Assembly: GCA_023150835.1 (NCBI GenBank)
Contig: JAKLKB010000107.1
Location: 1-24,523 of the forward strand
From: Myxococcota bacterium
GTDB lineage: Bacteria; Myxococcota_C; UBA6777
DNA length: 24,523 nt
Direction of reading: 5' to 3'
A program made the translations under genes and the position numbers. Below, in pieces: positions 15,914 through 23,331 of this stretch. Every line of letters begins with the position of its first letter. The first letter of the stretch is position 1. The notes beneath the pieces are model-generated. The model was given only the letters and a program-made list of their open reading frames with translations, was not told the DNA's origin and searched no databases.

Positions 15914-16600
15914 TTACCGCCATCGCAAGGCGGCGTATCGTTCAAAACACGACTCTCCGCTTGGATTTTTGTACATCCGAACTTCCAGATGAAGGCGCTT
16001 TTTGGAGCCGCCTTGCTCTGCAAGCAGATCTTTGCTGCATAGCGAAAGTTGTTGTAGCTCGACATGGTATGTGTTGGAGGACGCTTCGCCTCTCGCCTTG
16101 GGTGCCTCGTTTGCATCGGAGGCATCGTCCGTATCGTCGGAAACATCGTCTTTATCGTCGAAAGACTCGTTGCTTTCGCCTGTTTCGCCTGTTTCGTCTT
16201 CGTCGAGGACGCTGTCGTTGTTCTCGTCGGATGAATCGGGCAACACGAACGATGGCGAGCGCTCCAATTCGTTGCGCAGTTCCAAAGAAGCGTCATCGAG
16301 TTCTGTTGGGGCATAAGCCGCGTCTTCGCCGAGATACACTACGCGATACACGCCACGATCCAGCCGCTTCCAGCGCAACTCCCCATCCTTCCAAAAGATG
16401 CGTACGTGCAGGCTGTCTTTGAGTGGGTGGTCCGCTTCTTTGAGGCGCTGCACTTCTTCTTTGAGGCGCTGCACTCGTCCCAGCCATGCTCGATCGATCC
16501 ACTCTGCCCAGATATACGCCTCTTTTGGCCAAGGCGCTTGTTCCAAAAGGGCGACCCACCGATCGGGGGCCAGATCCGAAGATCGTAGGATGCTGCTCAT
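15914..16600 (-). CDS. csx19: Csx19-like type III-D CRISPR protein with acidic insert
   Basis: The product has 228 residues. ATG 16600 overlaps the TGA of the upstream RAMP gene (ATGA) and has GGGAGG before it; longer frames upstream would read through that gene. LHVRIFWKDGELRWKRLDRG..RVVYLGED (65-92) matches the 'EARVFNExAELRW...VLLSE' pattern I associate with Csx19 (TIGR03984), and the C-terminus RLHLEVRMYKNP..GESCFERYAALRWR fits the final strands. Residues ~123-167 are almost entirely Asp/Glu/Ser/Asn (about half acidic) and probably disordered, which is unusual. Csx19 marks III-D loci; its biochemical role is not established. The identification rests on one motif block and context. Confidence 0.62.
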   Translation of the reverse strand: MSSILRSSDLAPDRWVALLEQAPWPKEAYIWAEWIDRAWLGRVQRLKEEVQRLKEADHPLKDSLHVRIFWKDGELRWKRLDRGVYRVVYLGEDAAYAPTELDDASLELRNELERSPSFVLPDSSDENNDSVLDEDETGETGESNESFDDKDDVSDDTDDASDANEAPKARGEASSNTYHVELQQLSLCSKDLLAEQGGSKKRLHLEVRMYKNPSGESCFERYAALRWR

Positions 16601-17565
16601 CGCCCTCCCCCGCTTGATTCGGGCATCCCGTCGCGCCATACACGTGGCTGCAAGCCTTGATTCCACTGATCTTGCGGAAGGTAGGCTTGAAGAGCGCGTC
16701 GACTCCAAGACAACAGTTGCTTGCGTTTTTCTTCTGTATCCAGCGCGTACACGTTCCAGACGCCATCTTCTTGTGCAGGCGGCAAGATATCATCGAGCGC
16801 TTCAGGTGCTTTCCCAAAGCCATACTGCGCTTTTTCTTGTTTGGTTGCGCGAGCCTCGATGCCAAGGATCTTTTGGCCCGTATAATCGAACGGATAACGC
16901 AAGCTGATATGGCGGATGTGGGCCTTGACATGTCCCAAACCACGAGAGGTCCCCAGTCCCAACGGTAGGCGTTCTTCTTCCATGTCCCGCAGACCCAACG
17001 CCAACAGCCCCAACTGCCACGACTCGAAGTTCTCGATCGCAAGGGAGGTTTGGAAGATCCCTTTGATCACCACCATCAGATCGTACTTTGCGCCTGTGGC
17101 TGCGCCGCCTGTTTTTCGATCGATGGCAACCCCATCGCGCACTTCGGTTTTGACTTCACCTTTTGCGTAGCCGTCCGTAAAAAAGGTACGCCCTCGAAAC
17201 GCCAAAGAGCCAAAGATCTTGCAAGCCATACACGAACACCGATACAACTCAGGCGTCGGAAGTTCCGACTTTTCAAGGCGCTTTCCGCAAGAGCGCTCTG
17301 GATGCTCTGCTTCAAACAGATAAGGCAGACAAACGGGTGTTTTTTCTGGCAAAAGCGTACGCACGATGCGTTCGCAATGGCTGCGTAGCACGCCTTTGAG
17401 GCTGGTTCCCGGGATATAGGGTTTGGCCTCTTCGCCGATGGCGTAAGTGACCACAGGCGACATATCGGGACCGTGAATGCTTTCTTGGCCGCTTTTGATC
17501 AACAGCGGGCCTTTGACTTCGATATCAAATGAGATCTGTGCGCTACACAACAAACGCTTACGCAT
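16597..17565 (-). CDS. Csx7/Csm3-like RAMP (Cas7 backbone subunit)
   Basis: The product has 322 residues. ATG 17565 lies 8 bases inside the end of the previous gene and follows AGGAGG. The order is typical of Csm3/Csx7: an N-terminal strand (ISFDIEVKGPLLI), SGQESIHGPDMS with Asp34 at the position of the Csm3 catalytic Asp33, YIPGTSLKGVLRSHCERI (50-67), a Cys-rich insertion (C..C.C..C around RCSCMACKIFGS), DGVAIDRKTGGAATGAKYD and the loop GLGTSRGLGHVKAHI. Family knowledge: these subunits form the crRNA-binding filament and cut target RNA every 6 nt. Its neighbour upstream is a paralogue. The C-terminal ~80 residues (EEKRKQLLSWSRRALQAYL) are helical and extend past the core. Confidence 0.85.
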   Translation of the reverse strand: MRKRLLCSAQISFDIEVKGPLLIKSGQESIHGPDMSPVVTYAIGEEAKPYIPGTSLKGVLRSHCERIVRTLLPEKTPVCLPYLFEAEHPERSCGKRLEKSELPTPELYRCSCMACKIFGSLAFRGRTFFTDGYAKGEVKTEVRDGVAIDRKTGGAATGAKYDLMVVIKGIFQTSLAIENFESWQLGLLALGLRDMEEERLPLGLGTSRGLGHVKAHIRHISLRYPFDYTGQKILGIEARATKQEKAQYGFGKAPEALDDILPPAQEDGVWNVYALDTEEKRKQLLSWSRRALQAYLPQDQWNQGLQPRVWRDGMPESSGGGR

Positions 17566-18355
17566 GGGTGGCCTCCTGTTCCAAACCTTTGCGGAGATCG
17601 GCTTTAATCTCTTCCAATGTAAGGTTTTGCATGGTGCGATCGAGCAGATAAGGCAGCCGATCTTTGGGGCGGCGCAGATCGACGCGCTGGTAGGTGGCGT
17701 CTTTCAGTTCGGCTGCACCGAAGCCTCGCGTCGTCATCCCGCCCAAGTGGACTTCTCGCGTCCATTCGAGGAAGGTCATCTGTAGCAGCCGCTCTTCTTT
17801 CTCGGTGATATTTTCGGCTTGCAGCAAAAAGTCGAATTGTGCGCCCGCAGGCACCACATCGTAATCGTACTTGACGTTCGGAACCGCTGTTCCTGCGTCT
17901 CGATCGATCCCGACACCATCGCGACGTTCGAGGGCACCTGCCCACGAAGAACAAGGCCCATCTTGAAAATACACTTTTCCTTTGGCGAGGCTCGAACCAA
18001 ATAGCTTGCAGATATCACACAGATGCTTGTCGAGGATCGATTCGATCTCGTGTTCGCTTTTGGCGCGGTGTAGGGCCTCTAGGTATCTTTTGGAGAGCTC
18101 TTGGTTTCCGCCCGCGCAGACGCCTTGATGTTTATCCAAAAAGCAGGTCGAGGCTCCCAAAAAATGACACAGACGCTCTGTGGTCGAACGGAAGACGCCT
18201 TTGAGCGAAGAACCCGGCAACAGCGGCTTGCCTGCATAATCCAGCAATACGGACATATCCGTCCCTGACTCGCTTTCGTTGCCTGTTCCAAGATGAAACG
18301 CCGCCCGAAATACCAATTTCCCCGAAAGGCGGACGCGATTTTGTAAGTGCAGCAT
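17558..18355 (-). CDS. Csx7/Csm3-like RAMP (Cas7 backbone subunit)
   Basis: The product has 265 residues. ATG 18355 has GAGGAG 7 bases upstream; the open frame continues upstream to 18553 but that part is the antisense of the preceding gene's tail. It carries FHLGTGNESESGTDMSVLLD with Asp33 at the Csm3 slicer position, LLPGSSLKGVFRS (about 45-57), a Cys pair LCDICKLFGSSLAKG, RRDGVGIDRDAGTAVPNVKYD and the loop GGMTTRGFGAAEL. It resembles the next gene closely enough for them to be duplicates, and their coding regions overlap by 8 bp. It should be a second crRNA-backbone subunit with target-RNA cleaving ability. Confidence 0.85.
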   Translation of the reverse strand: MLHLQNRVRLSGKLVFRAAFHLGTGNESESGTDMSVLLDYAGKPLLPGSSLKGVFRSTTERLCHFLGASTCFLDKHQGVCAGGNQELSKRYLEALHRAKSEHEIESILDKHLCDICKLFGSSLAKGKVYFQDGPCSSWAGALERRDGVGIDRDAGTAVPNVKYDYDVVPAGAQFDFLLQAENITEKEERLLQMTFLEWTREVHLGGMTTRGFGAAELKDATYQRVDLRRPKDRLPYLLDRTMQNLTLEEIKADLRKGLEQEATHA

Positions 18356-18425
18356 ATCGTCTCCTCGATGTCTGGTGCAGATCAAAGCACGCATCTGCGT
18401 TTGCCTTTGTGCGTGCCGTCTCGTT

Positions 18426-19022
18426 CTATCTCTTTGATGGCGGCTTGCCTTTCGACGCCTCTTGTTTTTTGGGCTCGTCTTTTCGTTGTTCGCCTTTTCC
18501 CTTGGGTTGGGCATTTGGGGTGTTGGCGCCTTGGTTGCCCTTGGGTTGGGCATTTGGGGCGCTGGTGGCTTGGTGGTTTTTGGAAGGATTGTCTTGGCTG
18601 ACGAATTGGGCTGCGAAGGTCAGTTTGGCTGCGACTCGTCCAACGAACAACAAACACAGCGCATCTTGAAGGGGCGGAGCGACTTGTTCGCACAAACCTT
18701 TGAGCGTGATCTGCCCGTTGTCTTGGGGCTGTTCGAGATATCGGCCCCACAACAGCCAAAAGGATTCGTAATTGCCTTCTTTGGTCTTGCCCGGATGCTG
18801 TTTTTCGTAGGCTTCTTTGTTTTTGCGATCGCGTTGTTTTTGATGGTTGACCAGCTCTCGCAAGCCTTTTTGCCCTGCGCCTGTGGTATGCGATACCAAC
18901 GCATGCAGTTGTGAACGCGAGATCGCTTTGTTTGGCGGGTTGGCTTGATAAGACTGATAAAACGCCTCGATAGAGGCTTCCAAAAGATCGTCGAAGGCTG
19001 CGGAACGAAGAGACTGCGCCAT
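18426..19022 (-). CDS. Small helical protein with repetitive basic tail; candidate complex subunit
   Basis: The product has 198 residues; GGAAG lies 7-11 bases before ATG 19022, and the previous gene stops 4 bases upstream. Residues 1-~135 look all-helical (AFDDLLEASIEAFYQSYQ, FWLLWGRYLEQ, PPLQDALCLLFVGRVAAKL). The rest is a low-complexity tail with a duplicated PNAQPKG block and a Lys/Glu-rich end (KGKPPSKR). No family is recognised. By place and helical character it could be the Cas11 (Csm2/Cmr5-type) small subunit, or share that role with the gene before it. The basic tail could touch RNA; that is inference. Confidence 0.7.
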   Translation of the reverse strand: MAQSLRSAAFDDLLEASIEAFYQSYQANPPNKAISRSQLHALVSHTTGAGQKGLRELVNHQKQRDRKNKEAYEKQHPGKTKEGNYESFWLLWGRYLEQPQDNGQITLKGLCEQVAPPLQDALCLLFVGRVAAKLTFAAQFVSQDNPSKNHQATSAPNAQPKGNQGANTPNAQPKGKGEQRKDEPKKQEASKGKPPSKR

Positions 19023-19026
19023 GACG

Positions 19027-19512
19027 TTATCTTCCCTTTTTGTCGATGGTTTCGTAAAGATAGGCGCTGTGAAGGTGACGTAAAGCAACCGAAGCGATCT
19101 TGAGACGCAAGGTGTTTTTCTGCTCGCCTTCTGCTTCGCCGATCTCTTGGCTGAACTGTTTTTGGTGCTCGCCCCATGCTTTGTCAGCTTTTTGACGGAG
19201 GCTCTCTAAAAAGCCGAGAGTGGCCTCACCCAGCGTCTGCTTCTTTCCGTCGTCCAAAGTCAGCCAGCCTTCTTGCTTTGACTTTTCTTTCCCTGTTTGG
19301 CGTTGGATGTAGGCCGTGATGTCGTGGAATCGTCGTGTCGAAAAGCCAAGAACTTCGAGGTGAGAGACTTGTGTCTTGCTTTTGCCGCTGCCGAAAGCTT
19401 TGGCCATGTGGCGCGCAAGTCTTCGGAGTTCCTTGAGCAGATCTTCGGACTCAAGCACTCCGTTGGCGGTTTTTTCAAAGGCAAGGGTGTATTCGCTGCT
19501 AAAGTTAGGCAC
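19027..19512 (-). CDS. Small helical protein, candidate Cas11 (small subunit)
   Basis: The product has 161 residues. GTG 19512 is chosen because GGAG precedes it by 7 bases and the upstream gene stops 16 bases before; an in-frame extension to 19701 would overlap csx10. The protein is mostly helical and strongly charged (DLLKELRRLARHMAKAFGSGK, LGFLESLRQKADKAWGEHQKQF, LRLKIASVALRHLHSAYLYE). Its length fits Csm2/Cmr5-like small subunits, which line the inner filament and contact the target. No diagnostic motif was found, so this is context-based. It follows csx10 directly in the operon. Confidence 0.7.
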   Translation of the reverse strand: MPNFSSEYTLAFEKTANGVLESEDLLKELRRLARHMAKAFGSGKSKTQVSHLEVLGFSTRRFHDITAYIQRQTGKEKSKQEGWLTLDDGKKQTLGEATLGFLESLRQKADKAWGEHQKQFSQEIGEAEGEQKNTLRLKIASVALRHLHSAYLYETIDKKGR

Positions 19513-19528
19513 GGGCGTTCTCCTTTTT

Positions 19529-20689
19529 TCAAACAACCAAAGGCAGATGGATCGGGGCGCAGACGATGATCTGCCCAAAGCCTTCTTCGCGTCTTTCGCC
19601 GATCCCCTGTGCTTCAAGTTCTTGTAGCTTCGACAACAGATCTTTTCGTGGCAGCGGGCTTTTGGCGTACAGAACAGAGCCTGCCGAAAGCCCCCATTCA
19701 TCGTCCTTGTGGATACGGTGGACCACGTTCCACGTCGCGAGGTGAACCGATTTGACGTGCTGATAGGGATCGTTTAGCTCGACGATCTCGCCGACCGCTA
19801 CTTGTAGATCCAGATGATTCCGTAAGTAGCGATCCAAGAGGATGGTTGGCGTTCGCAACAGGATCGCAAAAGCCCCGTCTCCTTGGCTTTTTTGAAACTG
19901 TGCAAGTCGCGCCTCCAACGCAGGGCGCTGTTGTTTTTGCAGCGTCATACGAACCTGCCCAAACCCCCGTGATCGCTCGCTCCCAAGGAACATCGGCGTT
20001 TTACAAAGCTCTTGGAGCTTTTCGAGATAGCGCTCTTCCACCCGACCCACCCCCGCAAAAACAGCAGGCTGCTTTTTGAGAAGGCTTGTCTCGTTTGCCC
20101 CCGCTGCTTCGTTCCGCCACACATCATCCACCGCAGAACGGCCATACAAGATCCCACCCGCTGTACTGCCCGTTGTGGCGTCCAGCCCTACACCCATGCG
20201 GCTTCGATAACTCACGCGGGGCGGCATCTCTTGGCTCTTTTGGTAGGCGTACACATAACCCGCAAAAGGCTTGCGATCTTCCCCACAGCCCGCAGGCTTC
20301 GCATTGGACCCTGTTTTGGCGGAAAGAGTGTGGTTGCATTGAAAGCGTTTGCCGAGTTCTTCTTCTTTTCCTGCGGCGTAGTAGCACAACAAGTCTTCGA
20401 CGCCGTGTTTGTTCGGACCGCCGTGGCGTTTGCATGAAACTGTTGTCAGCGGATAGGGGCTGCTTTGCCAAGAACCCGGATACAAGAAGGGATAGCGTTG
20501 TTGGCCTTGTGTGAACAGTCGATAAAAATCGTCCCCAAGCCCATAACGCCGAATCCATGCGCTTGCAAACATTCCGCGCAAGGTACTGCCCGGGATATAA
20601 CCAAGGGTCTCGGGAAATTGTTCGTTGCGCTTCTTTTTGATCGTAAAGGGCGATTGCAAGGTCGCTTCAAAGGCTACATCGATCCACAT
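19529..20689 (-). CDS. csx10: Csx10, Cas5-like RAMP of type III-D CRISPR
   Basis: The product has 386 residues. ATG 20689 has GAGGACG upstream; an in-frame start at 20734 has no better site. The N-terminus MWIDVAFEATLQSPFTI leads to YIPGSTLRGMF (31-41) without the slicer Asp. The middle has Cys at CNH and AGCGED and a glycine-rich GSTAGGILYG. MFLGSERSRGFGQVRM is a first RAMP loop, and the C-terminal GIGERREEGFGQI (362-374) is the sequence I recognise as typical of Csx10. Two RAMP-type loops point to a double-RRM protein. Csx10 is thought to act as the Cas5/Csm4-like subunit that holds the crRNA 5' handle and contacts Cas10. Confidence 0.87.
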   Translation of the reverse strand: MWIDVAFEATLQSPFTIKKKRNEQFPETLGYIPGSTLRGMFASAWIRRYGLGDDFYRLFTQGQQRYPFLYPGSWQSSPYPLTTVSCKRHGGPNKHGVEDLLCYYAAGKEEELGKRFQCNHTLSAKTGSNAKPAGCGEDRKPFAGYVYAYQKSQEMPPRVSYRSRMGVGLDATTGSTAGGILYGRSAVDDVWRNEAAGANETSLLKKQPAVFAGVGRVEERYLEKLQELCKTPMFLGSERSRGFGQVRMTLQKQQRPALEARLAQFQKSQGDGAFAILLRTPTILLDRYLRNHLDLQVAVGEIVELNDPYQHVKSVHLATWNVVHRIHKDDEWGLSAGSVLYAKSPLPRKDLLSKLQELEAQGIGERREEGFGQIIVCAPIHLPLVV

Positions 20690-20749
20690 GATGCGCGTCC
20701 TCTCTCTTGTTTTCGGTCTCTCTTTGATCGACAAACACGGCTGCTTTTT

Positions 20750-21526
20750 TTAGGATTTCTGCCGCTGTGCTTCCCAGATATCTGTTGTTTCGGAGGCCAG
20801 CGGAGCCATCAAAAAAGCCATCTGCTCGCGCAACGAGCCTTTGTTGTTTAACTCGTAAGGATCTGGATCAAGGCCGATGGTTTGGACTTGCGCGACGATG
20901 CTGCCTGCGCCTGTCGACCGATGCCCGCCGATGTACGAAAGCATACACAGCCCGCCCAACAACAGCGCTAGTGCTGGATCTTGGCTGTCTTTGTTCAATG
21001 TCCGCCAGCACCAGATCTCGCCTTCCATCGTTTCACGCAGCGCGTACACGGTGTCGAAGAGGCTTTGATGGCGGGGCCTGCCCAACCGACGGTCGATCTG
21101 GATGCGTTTGCGCACCGACTCTGCATGGTTAGAAGATGTCAGCTTCACATCCGAAAAGACCGCATGGATCTCTTCTTGTGCAGGGACGCCAAAGATCGCA
21201 TTCAGCCATGTTTGGTAATACAAGTGCGTGAATTTGCCTTCGTGGTGTCGGGTGAGTGAAAGCCCCATCGCTCGGCAGAGATCCGTACACTTGTCTCGAA
21301 GATTTCCCTTGAGTGTCGACCCCGGGATATAAGGTCGACCATGCCCGTCCTTGACAAAGGTGAGATCCACGCCCCTGCGCCCTACGCCTGAACCACAAAA
21401 TAGCCGATCCATCGACATATTTTCAGGTTCTTCTGAGAGCGGTGTACGCTCTTTTTGCGGAGATTGCGGAACCAAACGATAGCGTAGATGGATCTGAGTC
21501 AAGCCTGTCGTCTGCTCGGTACGCAT
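20750..21526 (-). CDS. Cas7-like RAMP (Csm3-type)
   Basis: The product has 258 residues. ATG 21526 lies 3 bases after the cas10 stop, with AAGGAG inside the cas10 end. LFCGSGVGRRGVDLTFVKD has Asp54 in the G-x-D-[LM]-[ST] setting of slicer Cas7 proteins, then YIPGSTLKGNLRDKCTDL; a RIQIDRRLGR block and the loop GGHRSTGAGSIVAQV follow. It lacks the Cys-rich insertion of the two Csx7-like paralogues, so it is a separate lineage. Its place next to cas10 suggests it sits at the end of the filament nearest Cas10, which is inference. Confidence 0.82.
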   Translation of the reverse strand: MRTEQTTGLTQIHLRYRLVPQSPQKERTPLSEEPENMSMDRLFCGSGVGRRGVDLTFVKDGHGRPYIPGSTLKGNLRDKCTDLCRAMGLSLTRHHEGKFTHLYYQTWLNAIFGVPAQEEIHAVFSDVKLTSSNHAESVRKRIQIDRRLGRPRHQSLFDTVYALRETMEGEIWCWRTLNKDSQDPALALLLGGLCMLSYIGGHRSTGAGSIVAQVQTIGLDPDPYELNNKGSLREQMAFLMAPLASETTDIWEAQRQKS

Positions 21527-21529
21527 GGC

Positions 21530-23203
21530 CTACTCCTTTTCAACGGGTTGGGGGCGACTGGCGGGCTCGCCTGCTTTGAGCCGATTTGCGGACTCGTTGG
21601 CTTCCAGATGAGCCGAAGGTTCGGCGATGTACGGATAAAGCGTCGCAAAATCCAACGCCGAGGTACTTCGACGAGCCTTTGCTTTGGTGCTGCGCCAAGG
21701 TGGGGCATCCATGCCGAGTTGCTCGAAGAATTCCAGCAATGCGTTGCGTTGATCTGCATGAAGCCGTGTCAACAAGCGATAGGTCTCAAATTCTGTGCGG
21801 CTGCCTTCTTGAAAGAGCAGATCAGCCAGTTGATTGACGCGCCCTTTGCGTAAACCTGCCTCAATTAAGCGGTCGCATTGCTTTTGAAATCGTGCTGCTT
21901 CCGAGCAAGAGCGCGGCCATTCGGTCAAAGAGGTGCCATCTTTCAACCGCAGATCTTCTTCTCGGATATCCGCGAGATCGACGTAGTGTGTTTGGGACAC
22001 ATCCGCGAGATCGAGAAAGGGTTCATTTTTTGGGGAGGCTTCCTTTGTGGCCAGTTTTTCCGAAGATGACCCTTTTGAGGCCAAACCCAAAGACGTGTTT
22101 CTGTGCTCGGCTTCGACCTCGGACTTGCGCCGTTTGGCGCTCTTGAGGAGCTCTTCGGCTTGCTCCAAGACGACGCGAAAGGGCTGGGTGGAACGTGCGA
22201 TCGCGATACCAAAAGAGATCGTTAATCCGTTCCCGCAGTGCGTTTTGAAAAAGTCTTTGTCTTTGAACTCTTTTTGGGTGAGTTCTTGGAAGCGTTGAGC
22301 GGCTTGGATCGCAAAGCGCAGCGCAAGATCCACCCGCAGCACCATCACAAGGTCATCCCCCCCAAGCAACAAGATATCCGCAGGCAGGATCAGCCTTTTT
22401 TTTCGCAAATAGGGGGCCGGCAACAGCTTCTTCAACGTCTCATAGGTCGCTTGACGCAAGGCTCCATCCACCGTCTTTGAAAAGATGCGATAGGTTTCTT
22501 CGTTTGGGATATCTTTGACGATACGGCCCATCGCATCCCCGTCTGCGTACAGCAGCGCGATGTAATCTTTTCTCGTGATCGAGGCTGCGCCGATATCATT
22601 GAAGCTCTCAGGACGCCACAGATTCTTCTTTGCGTCTTGTTGGCCGTAGTATTCCAGCAATTCTTTCCATGCTGGCCCGTTTCCACGATTCAACCGCTTT
22701 TCGTTGCATACGCGGCAGATCTTTTTGTCTTTGTCTTTGGTGCTGTACTCGGCTGGGTTCTGGGCGCAACTGGCGCAAGCACGCCACATCCCGAAGTGAC
22801 TTCGTGGGTAGGCTTGGGCTTTTTGGCTATAACGTCGCTTCGCAAGGCGACTGTGTAGGCTGCTCACCTCTTTTTTGAAGTCGCCCCGTTGCTCGCAAAT
22901 CGCGTATTCGATAGACAATCCGCCGCCGCTCTTTGATGAAACCCGACGTTGGTAACTCTCCAAAAAATCCAAGATCTCTCTTTCGTTCGGGCAGTCCTTG
23001 ACACAAAACAGCGCACTGCCGCCTCCCGCGTAAATCAACCGATGACGCGGTTCGGGAAAGGCTTGTTTGAGCGAGCGTTCAAGGGTGTCACGGTTGAGTT
23101 GATCGAGGATCGCCGAGCCACCCCGAATCTCGCCCGCGGGGCTTGTTCCAAAGACAAAGGACTTGATGGAAGGAAAGTCTATCAATACCAAGCGATCTGT
23201 CAC
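21530..23203 (-). CDS. cas10: Cas10, HD-less, with intact GGDD cyclase motif
   Basis: The product has 557 residues. GTG 23203 has AAGGAG 7 bases upstream and gives the strand MTDRLVLIDF that opens the first palm domain (IRGGSAILDQLN, IYAGGGSALFCV). Cys143, 146, 163 and 166 (CASC...CRVC) form a likely zinc finger. The second palm has YADGDAMGRI (219-228) and LLGGDDLVMVL with GGDD at 281-284, then THCGNGLTISFGIAIA. The C-terminus is helical (D4-like), preceded by a low-complexity linker (~360-400). There is no N-terminal HD nuclease domain, so no ssDNA cutting is predicted, while cyclic oligoadenylate synthesis is. It is the second gene of the operon. Cas10 is the large subunit of type III complexes. 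Confidence 0.9.
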   Translation of the reverse strand: MTDRLVLIDFPSIKSFVFGTSPAGEIRGGSAILDQLNRDTLERSLKQAFPEPRHRLIYAGGGSALFCVKDCPNEREILDFLESYQRRVSSKSGGGLSIEYAICEQRGDFKKEVSSLHSRLAKRRYSQKAQAYPRSHFGMWRACASCAQNPAEYSTKDKDKKICRVCNEKRLNRGNGPAWKELLEYYGQQDAKKNLWRPESFNDIGAASITRKDYIALLYADGDAMGRIVKDIPNEETYRIFSKTVDGALRQATYETLKKLLPAPYLRKKRLILPADILLLGGDDLVMVLRVDLALRFAIQAAQRFQELTQKEFKDKDFFKTHCGNGLTISFGIAIARSTQPFRVVLEQAEELLKSAKRRKSEVEAEHRNTSLGLASKGSSSEKLATKEASPKNEPFLDLADVSQTHYVDLADIREEDLRLKDGTSLTEWPRSCSEAARFQKQCDRLIEAGLRKGRVNQLADLLFQEGSRTEFETYRLLTRLHADQRNALLEFFEQLGMDAPPWRSTKAKARRSTSALDFATLYPYIAEPSAHLEANESANRLKAGEPASRPQPVEKE

Positions 23204-23331
23204 GGATCTTCTCCTTCGTTAAAGGCTACGCATCAACGCCCTTGTCGCGGCGTGGGCGACTCGGCGTCTATCCTCTCCAAAAAGCAAAACGTCGTGTCGG
23301 TTTGCTTTCTGACTTGTTTTCGTCTCGCTTT

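Noticed and set aside
14212-23203. Type III-E single-chain gRAMP (Cas7-11)
   Set aside because: The Cas7-like domains are on separate genes and Cas10 is present, so this is a multi-subunit effector.
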